From an uncultured Prevotella sp. (GTDB lineage Bacteria > Bacteroidota > Bacteroidia > Bacteroidales > Bacteroidaceae), in NCBI GenBank assembly GCA_900762125.1, contig CAAFFL010000124.1, positions 1-6,826 of the forward strand: DNA of 6,826 nucleotides, written 5' to 3'. Below the pieces are notes generated by a model. It did not search any database. It was not told the DNA's origin and worked only from the letters and a program-made list of their open reading frames with translations. Made by a program: the position numbers and the translations under genes. Of this stretch, positions 1 to 6,781 are shown piece after piece (position 1 is the stretch's first letter; each line of letters begins with the position of its first letter).

Positions 1-861
1 ATCATCATTCCTTTGATCATTGTGATCATCCTCCTTGCGGGCGGTGCCGCATGGCTTTTCATCAGCTTGAACAAGCAGAAGGCTGCGAATCGAGATATGC
101 AAGAGCTAGCCGAACTGGACAAGAAGGAGATGGAGAACGAATATCAGCAGTTTGCCAACCAGTATAGCGAGATGAAGACCGAGATCAACAACGACTCCAT
201 CATCGCCCAGTTGACGGAAGAGCAGAACAAGACCCAGCGTCTGCTTCAGGAGCTGCGCAACACGAAGAGCTCAGACGCTCGCGAGATAGCCCGACTGAAA
301 AAGGAGCTGGCTACAGTTCGCGCCGTCCTTCGCAGCTATGTGATGCAGATTGACTCCCTGAACCGCCTCAACCAGAACCTGACAGCTGAGAACACCCGCA
401 TCAAAGGCCAGTATGAAGAAGCCAACCGACAGATAGAAGGTCTGAACTCCGACAAGGCTAGCCTTTCTCAGAAGGTTGCCATTGCCGCGCAGCTCGACGC
501 TACAGGTATTAACCTCACCGGTTTGGATAAGCGTAGCAAAGCCACCAAGAAACTCAAGAAAGCACAGTCACTTCAGGTGAGCTTCACCTTGACAAAGAAT
601 GTCACCGCCCAGACAGGTATGAAGACGCTGTATGTGTGCATCAACACCCCAACAGGCTCCCTTCTTGGTGGTGCCGGCAGTTTCAATTACGAGAACCGCA
701 CACTGCCATGCTCCATGAAGAAGAGCATTGAGTATGGTGGCAACGAGACCAATGTCACGATGTATTGCAACATCAATGAAGCCCTGCAGGGTGGTACATA
801 TCGCGTCAGCATCTTTGCCGACGGCAACATGATTGGCAGCCGCAGCTTCACGCTTCAATAA
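1..861 (+). CDS. Membrane-anchored coiled-coil protein with C-terminal beta-rich domain, 5'-partial, function unknown
   Basis: The reading frame is open from base 1 and ends at TAA 859-861, giving 286 visible residues. The TTG at base 13 lies inside a hydrophobic stretch that already begins at base 1, so the true start is very likely upstream of the window. Residues 1-22 are hydrophobic and look like a single membrane anchor. Residues about 28-160 are rich in E, K, Q, N, L and R in a heptad-like pattern and should form a long coiled coil. A basic linker (about 176-188, including KATKKLKK) leads to a domain at about 190-286 that looks all-beta and ends in a pattern like GGTYRVSIFADG then SFTL. 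I recall similar proteins in Bacteroides and Prevotella, sometimes mislabelled as chromosome partitioning proteins because of the coiled coil. The function is unknown. It lies 47 bp upstream of the TolC gene on the same strand, so co-transcription is possible but not shown. Confidence 0.8.
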   Translation: MIIPLIIVIILLAGGAAWLFISLNKQKAANRDMQELAELDKKEMENEYQQFANQYSEMKTEINNDSIIAQLTEEQNKTQRLLQELRNTKSSDAREIARLKKELATVRAVLRSYVMQIDSLNRLNQNLTAENTRIKGQYEEANRQIEGLNSDKASLSQKVAIAAQLDATGINLTGLDKRSKATKKLKKAQSLQVSFTLTKNVTAQTGMKTLYVCINTPTGSLLGGAGSFNYENRTLPCSMKKSIEYGGNETNVTMYCNINEALQGGTYRVSIFADGNMIGSRSFTLQ

Positions 862-908
862 GTGCTACCTTGATTTTTCTTGTCGGACATTAATAGCAAC
901 GAACGAAT

Positions 909-2423
909 ATGAGAAAGGTTACTTTCCTCGTTTTTCTACTATGGAGCTGTATGGCCGTGCACGCCCAGCGTGTGCTGACCCTTGACAGTTGCCGCGCCCT
1001 TGCCATGCGTAACAACAAGCAGCTGAATGTATCTCGCTTGAGCAAAGACGTTGCCACCAATGCTCGCAAGGCCGCTCGTACCAACTATCTGCCGAAGGTA
1101 GATGCTGTTGCCGGTTACGAGCTTACCAGCCGCCAAGTGCAGCTACTCAGCAAAGAGACCAAGTCCAAGCTTCGCAACATGGGCACCGCCACAACTACCC
1201 AGGTAAGCGGCGACATCAGCAAAGCCGTCAATGCAGACCTGACCGCCATGGTGCAGCAGGGCCAGCTCTCAGCCGAGATGGCTCAACGCATCGGTGGCAT
1301 GTTTCAAAACTTGGGCAGTGGCATCGGCCAGTATGCCGCTGCGATGGGCAACAACATTGGTGAGGAGATCGTCAATGCCTTCAAAACCGATACGCGTAAC
1401 CTCTTTGCGGGTTCCATCATGCTTCGCCAGCCACTCTATATGGGTGGTGCCATCAAGGCGACCAATGCCATGGCCGACATCTCCGAACTGATAGCCGACA
1501 ACAATATCAACCTGCAGACACAATCGACACTCTACGACATCGACCAAGCCTACTGGTTGGTTGTATCTGTCAAGCAGAAGCTGCAGCTGGCCTATAGCTA
1601 TCGCGACCTGGTGAAGAAGCTCGACGACGACGTCTACAAGATGATTAAGGAAGGCGTCGCCACCCGTTCCGACGGTCTGAAGGTCGACGTCCGTGTCAAC
1701 GAGGCCGAGATGCTGATCACCAAAGCCGAAGATGGCGTAGCGCTGTCGAAGATGTTGCTTTGCCAGCTCTGTGGTATCCCGATGAACGAAGACATCACGC
1801 TCGCTGATGAGGACCGCAAGAACCTTGACTCCGACGTTGCCTCCGCTATCACCTATCAGCCCGACTCTGCGTTGTCCAGCCGCCCTGAGATCCGTCTGTT
1901 GCAAAACACGGTGGACATGAGCAAGGAAAACACAAAACTCGTCCGCTCTGCGTTTCTGCCACATGTAGCCCTTACGGGTGGCTATATGATCTCCAACCCC
2001 AATGTCTACAACGGTTTCCAAAAGAATTTCTCTGGTGTGTGGAACGTGGGGGTCATGGTGCAAGTTCCCGTCTGGAACTGGTTTGAAGGCAAATACAAGG
2101 TCAACGCTTCCAAAGCCGCTACGAGCATGGCGCTCATGGAACTCAGCGATGCTCAGGAGAAGATCAACCTCCAGATTACCCAAGGCCGCTTCAAGATGAA
2201 AGAAGCCCAGAAGCGTCTGGCCATGGCTCAGAAGAACATCTCAAGCGCTGAGGAGAACCTCCGTTGCGCCGAGATTGGTTTCCGTGAGGGCGTTATCGAG
2301 TCACGTGACGTGCTCGCTGCCCAGACCGCTTGGCAACAAGCTCAGAGCGAAAAGATTGACGCGGAGATTGACGTGAAGATGAGCCAGGTGAACTTACAGA
2401 AGGCTCTGGGTATTCTTAAATAG
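909..2423 (+). CDS. TolC-family outer-membrane efflux/export channel protein
   Basis: This 504-residue protein is the outer-membrane duct of a tripartite export system, and homologues trimerise into a barrel plus a periplasmic alpha tunnel. Residues 1-19 form a signal peptide (basic MRK, hydrophobic core, VHA then Q20). The mature part begins with LTLDSCRALAM, the usual TolC opening. The two structural repeats typical of the family are visible: YLPKVDAVAGYE (60-71) followed by MLRQPLYMGG (171-180), and FLPHVALTGGYM (349-360) followed by VQVPVWNWFEG (385-394). Long helices flank each repeat (about 185-290 and 396-504), with MLLCQLCGIP near 282-291. The segment between the strands of the first repeat is about 110 residues, against about 35 in the second, so an external loop is enlarged. 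The ATG at 909 is preferred because it directly precedes the signal peptide; no Shine-Dalgarno motif is visible, as usual in Bacteroidetes. It is the first clear gene of the export operon. Confidence 0.93.
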   Translation: MRKVTFLVFLLWSCMAVHAQRVLTLDSCRALAMRNNKQLNVSRLSKDVATNARKAARTNYLPKVDAVAGYELTSRQVQLLSKETKSKLRNMGTATTTQVSGDISKAVNADLTAMVQQGQLSAEMAQRIGGMFQNLGSGIGQYAAAMGNNIGEEIVNAFKTDTRNLFAGSIMLRQPLYMGGAIKATNAMADISELIADNNINLQTQSTLYDIDQAYWLVVSVKQKLQLAYSYRDLVKKLDDDVYKMIKEGVATRSDGLKVDVRVNEAEMLITKAEDGVALSKMLLCQLCGIPMNEDITLADEDRKNLDSDVASAITYQPDSALSSRPEIRLLQNTVDMSKENTKLVRSAFLPHVALTGGYMISNPNVYNGFQKNFSGVWNVGVMVQVPVWNWFEGKYKVNASKAATSMALMELSDAQEKINLQITQGRFKMKEAQKRLAMAQKNISSAEENLRCAEIGFREGVIESRDVLAAQTAWQQAQSEKIDAEIDVKMSQVNLQKALGILK

Positions 2424-2459
2424 AATTACGAGTTACGAGTTTTGAGTTATAAGATTATG
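2424..2459 (+). repeat. 7-bp-periodic degenerate repeats filling the tolC-hlyD spacer
   Basis: Directly after the TolC stop codon the spacer divides into units of period seven: AATTACG, AGTTACG, AGTTTTG, AGTTATA, then AGATTATG, whose last three bases are the HlyD start codon. Units share the core A(G/A)TTA. No promoter or Shine-Dalgarno motif is seen. A role in translation initiation or spacing is only an inference. Confidence 0.6.
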
Positions 2460-3443
2460 TCAGCAAAAACACAACATAACAACATCCTGCTTGCCGTGCT
2501 GGGATTCGCGACAGCAGTCGTTATTGTCGGTCTGATTGGTTTCTTCACCTTGGGCAAGACTGATGAGATTATTCAAGGTGAGGTGGACGTCACAGAGTAC
2601 CGTGTCAGTTGTAAGTTGCCAGCACGTGTGGTTGAGCTCCGTGTCAAGGAGGGCGACTATGTGCATGTCGGCGACACGCTGGCCATCCTCGAAATACCTG
2701 AGGCCAATGCTCAGCAGAAGGTCGCCGAGGCTACCGAGAGTGCTACAGAGGCCATCAGCAGTATGACCAATGAAGGAAGTCGGAAAGAGACCGTTGAGAG
2801 CGCCTATCAGCTTGTCCAGCAGTCGAAAGCCGCTGAGGAGGTGACGCGCAAGACCTACACCCGTATACAGAACCTCTACAACGAGGGCGTGATGAGTGCC
2901 CAGAAACGTGACGAGGCCTTCGCCGCCTACAAGGCCGCACAGGCACAGGTGCAGGTGGCCGAGAGCCAGTATGCCCTTGCCAAGGACGGTGCCCGCAAAC
3001 AGGAGAAAGAAGCCGCTGCCAAGAACGCTCAGGCTGCCAAGCATGCCGTCGACGTAGTGAAGTCGGTTCTGAAAGAGACCGTGCAGATCTCCACCGTTGA
3101 GGGTGAGGTCAGCGATGTCTATCCGGAGGTTGGAGAACTCGTCGGCATGGGGTCACCCATCATGAGCATCTCCATCATGAAGGACATGTGGGGAACCTTT
3201 AATGTTCGTGAGGACCAGCTCGAAGGATTGCGTGTCGGCGACACGTTCACCGCTTTCTGCCCTGCTTTCAACAAAGACCTGACGATGAAGGTCTACTACA
3301 TCAAGGACGAAGGCTCCTACGCTGTCTGGAAGGCAACGAAGTCCAACGGCCAGTATGACCTGAAGACCTTTGAGGTGAAGGCTCATCCCGTGAAAGCCTT
3401 CGACGGTCTCCGGCCGGGCATGAGCTTGATTATTAAGAGGTAA
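2457..3443 (+). CDS. HlyD/YbhG-family periplasmic adaptor (membrane fusion protein)
   Basis: This 328-residue adaptor would link the inner-membrane permeases to the TolC channel. Residues 10-32 are a single uncleaved membrane anchor, leaving a short cytoplasmic N-terminus. A first biotinyl-lipoyl half-domain follows at about 38-82, with RVVELRVKEGDYVHVGDTL as its hallmark. A long alpha-helical hairpin runs from about 85 to 208, rich in A, Q, E and K, with its turn near NEGVMSAQKRDE (142-153). The second lipoyl half lies at about 209-240 (EGEVSDVYPEVGELVGMG). The beta-barrel domain follows to the end and closes with the family motif GLRPGMSLIIKR. Length fits E. coli YbhG (about 330 residues). 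The frame could open at a TTG at 2442, but the ATG at 2457 is the better start because it gives the normal short basic/polar N-terminus. It lies 33 bp after the TolC gene. Confidence 0.92.
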   Translation: MSAKTQHNNILLAVLGFATAVVIVGLIGFFTLGKTDEIIQGEVDVTEYRVSCKLPARVVELRVKEGDYVHVGDTLAILEIPEANAQQKVAEATESATEAISSMTNEGSRKETVESAYQLVQQSKAAEEVTRKTYTRIQNLYNEGVMSAQKRDEAFAAYKAAQAQVQVAESQYALAKDGARKQEKEAAAKNAQAAKHAVDVVKSVLKETVQISTVEGEVSDVYPEVGELVGMGSPIMSISIMKDMWGTFNVREDQLEGLRVGDTFTAFCPAFNKDLTMKVYYIKDEGSYAVWKATKSNGQYDLKTFEVKAHPVKAFDGLRPGMSLIIKR

Positions 3444-3457
3444 CTGTCCTTCCCAAG

Positions 3458-3474
3458 CCCCTCCGAAGGAGGGG
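3458..3474. repeat. GC-rich intercistronic hairpin between hlyD and the first permease gene
   Basis: A perfect 7-bp inverted repeat, CCCCTCC and GGAGGGG, encloses the trinucleotide GAA, 14 bp after the HlyD stop codon and 18 bp before the next ATG. No run of T follows, so it does not look like an intrinsic terminator. Very similar GC-rich palindromes occur between genes in Prevotella and Bacteroides as far as I recall, so it may be a dispersed REP-like element or an mRNA-stability stem. The function is inferred only. Confidence 0.6.
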
Positions 3475-3492
3475 ATGTTAGTTACATAAATT

Positions 3493-4671
3493 ATGAGTTT
3501 AGGAGAAGCCTTAGGCAGAATATTCCATATCTCCATGCGTGAGCTGGGCATCATGCGGAAGAACCCCATCTATCTCTTCTGCACGATTATCTTCCCCATT
3601 GTCGTCATCGCGTTCTTCACGTCGTTGATGAACGAAGGACAGCCCGTGGAGATGCCCGTGGGCGTTGTCGACCAGGACAACACTGCCACCACGCGTGCCA
3701 TGATCCGGAAGCTCGATGCATTTCAGACCACTCATGTCGTGGCCCACTATCCCAATGCCAACGAGGCACGCCGCGCCATCCAGCGCAATAAGATCTATGC
3801 CTTCCTCTACCTTCCCAAAGGCACGACGGCAGGGATGATGAACGGCACACAGCCAAAGATCTCTTTCTACTACAGCAATGTCACCCTTGTAGCGGGTTCT
3901 TTGCTCTATCGTGACCTGAAGACCATCTCTTCACTGGGCTCTGCTGCCATCGGCTCAACGAAGCTCTCCGCCTTGGGCAAGACCGAGCGGGAGATACGCA
4001 CCTTTCTGCAGCCCACCACCGTCGACCTCCACATGATTGGCAACCCGTGGGCCAACTACAACATCTATCTCTCCACATCGATGCTCCCCGGCATCCTGAT
4101 GATCTTCATCTTTCTGCTCACGCCCTATGCCATTGGCACAGAGCTGAAGTTCCACCGTTCGCGCCAATGGATGAAGATGGCGGACAACAACATCTACATC
4201 GCCCTCGTGGGCAAGTTGCTGCCGATGTTCCTCATCTTCCTGATGATGTTCTACTGCTACGAGTTCTACATCTTCCATTCTTTGGGCTTCCCCCATCCAG
4301 GCGGCATCGCCCCTATCCTGTTGCTGGGCTTCCTGGCCGTGATCTCGTGCATGGGCTTTGGCATCTTTGCCTTTGGCTTGATGCCGTCACTGCGCATGTC
4401 GATGTCCGTCTGCTCGCTGTGGTCAGTGTTGAGTTTCTCGCTCAGTGGTGCCACCTATCCGCTGTTTTCGATGGACAACCCCATCCAGTCCATCGCACAG
4501 ATGTTCCCCCTACGCCACTACTATATGCTCTACCAGATATGCATCTTCAACGGCTTCCCCCTGAGCGACGCCATCATCAACATTGGTGTGTTGTTGCTCT
4601 TTGCCTTGCTGCCGGTGCTCACCGTCTGGAACATCAAGCGAGCCATGCTGGTGTACGTCTACATTCCGTAG
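3493..4671 (+). CDS. ABC-2 type transporter permease (first of a pair)
   Basis: This 392-residue inner-membrane protein has the ABC2_membrane_3 / YbhS-YbhR topology. One N-terminal transmembrane helix (about 24-43) is followed by a large non-cytoplasmic domain (about 45-195), then five helices (about 197-215, 235-260, 270-297, 303-323 and 361-379). Within the ectodomain, PVGVVDQDN (55-63) and AFLYLPKG (103-110) are the recurring family motifs. SGATYPL (318-324) before the last loop is the usual ABC-2 signature region. It is predicted to form the transmembrane channel with the next gene product, which is a clear paralogue. There is no Walker A or ABC signature, so it has no ATPase domain. The ATG at 3493 is preceded by AT-rich sequence without a Shine-Dalgarno motif. 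The substrate is unknown; relatives export drugs or envelope components. Confidence 0.9.
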   Translation: MSLGEALGRIFHISMRELGIMRKNPIYLFCTIIFPIVVIAFFTSLMNEGQPVEMPVGVVDQDNTATTRAMIRKLDAFQTTHVVAHYPNANEARRAIQRNKIYAFLYLPKGTTAGMMNGTQPKISFYYSNVTLVAGSLLYRDLKTISSLGSAAIGSTKLSALGKTEREIRTFLQPTTVDLHMIGNPWANYNIYLSTSMLPGILMIFIFLLTPYAIGTELKFHRSRQWMKMADNNIYIALVGKLLPMFLIFLMMFYCYEFYIFHSLGFPHPGGIAPILLLGFLAVISCMGFGIFAFGLMPSLRMSMSVCSLWSVLSFSLSGATYPLFSMDNPIQSIAQMFPLRHYYMLYQICIFNGFPLSDAIINIGVLLLFALLPVLTVWNIKRAMLVYVYIP

Positions 4672-4699
4672 GTTGATGGTTGATTGTTAATTGTTTATG
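4672..4699 (+). repeat. 7-bp-periodic degenerate repeats filling the permease-permease spacer
   Basis: The whole spacer between the two permease genes is four 7-bp units in tandem: GTTGATG, GTTGATT, GTTAATT and GTTTATG. The last three bases of the fourth unit are the start codon of the second permease. Each unit begins with GTT. The array starts on the base after the TAG stop codon. Confidence 0.7.
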
Positions 4700-5965
4700 G
4701 AAAAAGACAGCTTACTCTATAAGATCAAGGACGGATTTGCAGACACCTGCTACATCTGGACCAAGGAGATGCGCTCCGTCGTCAAGGACGAAGGTGTGAT
4801 CATCTTCATGGTGCTCGTGCCGTTGTTCTATCCCCTACTCTATTCGTGGATCTACAACAACGAGGTAGTACGTGAGGTGAACACCATCGTCGTGGACCAG
4901 TCGCACTCCCATGCCTCCCGCGAATTCATCCAGAAGTTCGACGCCAGTCCCGACACGAAGGTGGCGTTCTACTGCAACTCCCTTGACGAGGCCCAGGAGC
5001 TCATCGGCAAGCAGCAGGCCCACGGCATCATCTATTTTCCTCAGGACTTTGCCAAGCGGCTTGCCCGCGGCGAGCAAGCTACGGTCAGCGTCTATTGCGA
5101 CATGAGTCTGATGCTCACCTATAAGGCCATCTATCAGACCTGTACAGCCGTCTCGGCAGCCATCAACTCCAAGATACAGATTGCGCAGAGCGGCGGCTTC
5201 ACCAATCGTGATGACGAGGTCACCGCCAAGCCACTGGACTTCGACGAGGTGCCCATCTTCAACACTACAGGCGGCTACGGCAACGCCATCCTCCCCGGCG
5301 TGCTCATCCTCATCCTTCAGCAGACACTCTTCCTCGGCATCGGCCTGGCTGCCGGCACGGCACGCGAGAACAACCGTTATCAGGATCTCGTGCCCATCAG
5401 CCACCACTATAACGGCATCTTCCGGATCGTATTGGGAAAGTCGTCGTGCTATTTCATGATCTATATGGTGATGGGTGCCTACATCACGCTTGTCGTGCCA
5501 CGTATGTGGGGCTTCATCTCGTTGGTCACCGCGCAGACCATCATCGGGCTGCTCGTGCCCTTCCTCCTGTCATGCATCTTCTTTGGCATGATGGTGTCGT
5601 GTATGGTACGCTATCGCGAGAACGTCATGCTCCTGGTGGTGTTCACCTCCGTGCCGTTCCTGTTCATGACCGGACTGAGCTGGCCACAGAGCAACATTCC
5701 CGGTGCCTGGGAGGCCATTGCAAGCCTCATCCCGTCTACCTTCGGCGTACGCGGCTTCCTGCGCATCTCGTCCATGGGCGCTACGCTGCAGGACATCGAA
5801 CTAGAGTACCATGCGTTATGGATACAGACCTTCGTCTATCTCTTGGCCACCTGCGCCGTCTATCATTATCAGCTGCGCCATGCCAAGCGCCATGCCTACG
5901 AGAACATTGAGCATCTCAAGGCACAGATCGCTGAGGCAAGAGCCCGGCATCCGAAGGCTAACTGA
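4697..5965 (+). CDS. ABC-2 type transporter permease (second of a pair)
   Basis: This 422-residue inner-membrane protein is paralogous to the preceding permease. Predicted helices lie at about 33-53, 196-220, 247-268, 275-303, 308-326 and 374-392, with a large ectodomain between the first two. The ectodomain aligns by eye with its neighbour: NTIVVDQSHS (62-71) and HGIIYFPQDF (109-118) match VGVVDQDN and YAFLYLPKG. TGLSWPQ (325-331) occupies the place of the ABC-2 SGxxxP motif. The C-terminal 30 residues are charged and probably cytoplasmic. An in-frame TTG lies at 4691, but the ATG at 4697 gives the natural start (MEKDSLLYK) and sits at the end of the repeat spacer. No ATP-binding motifs are present. 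It is the last gene of the operon, and its TGA lies inside the 3' end of topB on the other strand. Confidence 0.9.
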   Translation: MEKDSLLYKIKDGFADTCYIWTKEMRSVVKDEGVIIFMVLVPLFYPLLYSWIYNNEVVREVNTIVVDQSHSHASREFIQKFDASPDTKVAFYCNSLDEAQELIGKQQAHGIIYFPQDFAKRLARGEQATVSVYCDMSLMLTYKAIYQTCTAVSAAINSKIQIAQSGGFTNRDDEVTAKPLDFDEVPIFNTTGGYGNAILPGVLILILQQTLFLGIGLAAGTARENNRYQDLVPISHHYNGIFRIVLGKSSCYFMIYMVMGAYITLVVPRMWGFISLVTAQTIIGLLVPFLLSCIFFGMMVSCMVRYRENVMLLVVFTSVPFLFMTGLSWPQSNIPGAWEAIASLIPSTFGVRGFLRISSMGATLQDIELEYHALWIQTFVYLLATCAVYHYQLRHAKRHAYENIEHLKAQIAEARARHPKAN

Positions 5966-6781
5966 TCGTCCGGTTACTGTTGTCGTGCATCACATCGGTG
6001 ACGATGGCAGTAACCTGTTGCTTCAGCTCGTTGACAAATTGTGCCGCATCATACTTGTGATGCTCAATGTCACGCAACTTCTTCTCCCAGATACCCGTCA
6101 GCTCCACGCTCGTCAACAGCTTCTCATGGATGGTGGCGATGAGCTGGATGCCCGTGGGCGTAGCCTCTAGGTTCTTCTTGTTCCGACGGATGTAATGGCG
6201 CTTGAAGAGTGTCTCAATGATGCCGGCACGCGATGATGGACGGCCAATGCCGTTCTCCTTCATCGCGGCGCGCAGTTCATCGTTGTCGACCAGTTTGCCC
6301 GCCGTCTCCATCGCCAGCAGCAGAGAGGCCTCGGTATAGTGCTTCGGCGGCTGCGTCATCTTCTCCGTCAGCGTCGGCTTGTGGGGCCCACTCTCCCCTT
6401 TGGTGAAGTTCGGCAGCGTTTTCTCCTCATCTTTCTTTCCGTTCTCATCTTCCTGACTCTGCTCCTCCTTGGTATAGACCACACGCCATCCAGGCTCCAG
6501 AATCTCCTTGCCAGAAGTCTTGAAGTCGATGGCCTTGCCCTCGTCGGGCTGCACCTTACCATTCACCGTTGTCGTGGCAAACTTACAATCGGGGTAGAAC
6601 ACCGCGATGAAGCGACGGGCGATGAGGTCGTAGACGTGCTTCTCCGCATCCGTCAGTCCCGGTCCTGGCGTCTGCCCTGTAGGGATGATGGCATGGTGGT
6701 CGGTGACCTTCGTGGAGTCCACCGTGCGCTTGCTGACAGGCAGCTTGTCATTGGGCAGCGCGCCGGGAACGAGAACTGGAT
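5958..6781 (-). CDS. topB: DNA topoisomerase III (type IA), C-terminal fragment cut by the contig end
   Basis: This frame encodes the C-terminal 273 residues of a type IA topoisomerase, which passes single strands through a transient break to relax or decatenate DNA. Visible family motifs are KVTDHHAIIPTG (24-35 of the fragment), QPPKHYTEASLLLAME (143-158) and ENGIGRPSSRAGIIETLF (175-192), followed by ATPTGIQLI and the WEKKLRDIE segment. The Toprim domain and the catalytic tyrosine motif would lie further upstream and are missing because genomic sequence ends at about 6781. The GTG at 6720-6722 is internal, not a start, since the frame continues upstream with convincing topB sequence (LPNDKLPVSKRT). 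An acidic/basic low-complexity insert lies at about 104-122. The protein ends soon after the helicase-like core, without the cysteine-rich zinc-binding tail seen in some topoisomerases. Topoisomerase III is preferred over TopA on overall resemblance to Bacteroides TopB. Confidence 0.88.

Noticed and set aside
13..15. TTG as the start of the first gene
   Set aside because: The hydrophobic anchor is already under way at base 1, so the start is more likely outside the window.
862..908. Possible promoter in the gap before the TolC gene
   Set aside because: I could not find a convincing Bacteroidetes -7 TAnnTTTG element paired with a -33 TTTG; only a weak TTGATT/TAATAG pair with 15-bp spacing.
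948..950. Cys14 of the TolC-family protein as a lipoprotein cysteine
   Set aside because: The context LWSC is a poor lipobox (W at -2), whereas VHA followed by Q fits signal peptidase I.
1269..2183. 304-codon open frame on the minus strand
   Set aside because: It lies wholly antisense to the TolC gene, which has a signal peptide and family repeats; the antisense product has no recognisable features and is a by-product of codon bias.
2442..2444. TTG as the start of the HlyD gene
   Set aside because: It lies inside the repeat spacer; the ATG at 2457 gives the expected N-terminus.
3231..3245. 15-bp palindrome CGTGTCGGCGACACG, with a near copy at 2664-2678
   Set aside because: Both copies encode V-G-D-T within HlyD domains where this turn recurs, so coding constraint explains them better than an operator.
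3458..3474. Intrinsic terminator ending the hlyD transcript
   Set aside because: The stem is good but no T-run follows, and the next gene starts 18 bp downstream in the same operon.
4047..4676. 209-codon open frame on the plus strand
   Set aside because: It is out of frame within the first permease gene, and its product is H-, P- and R-rich with no domain.
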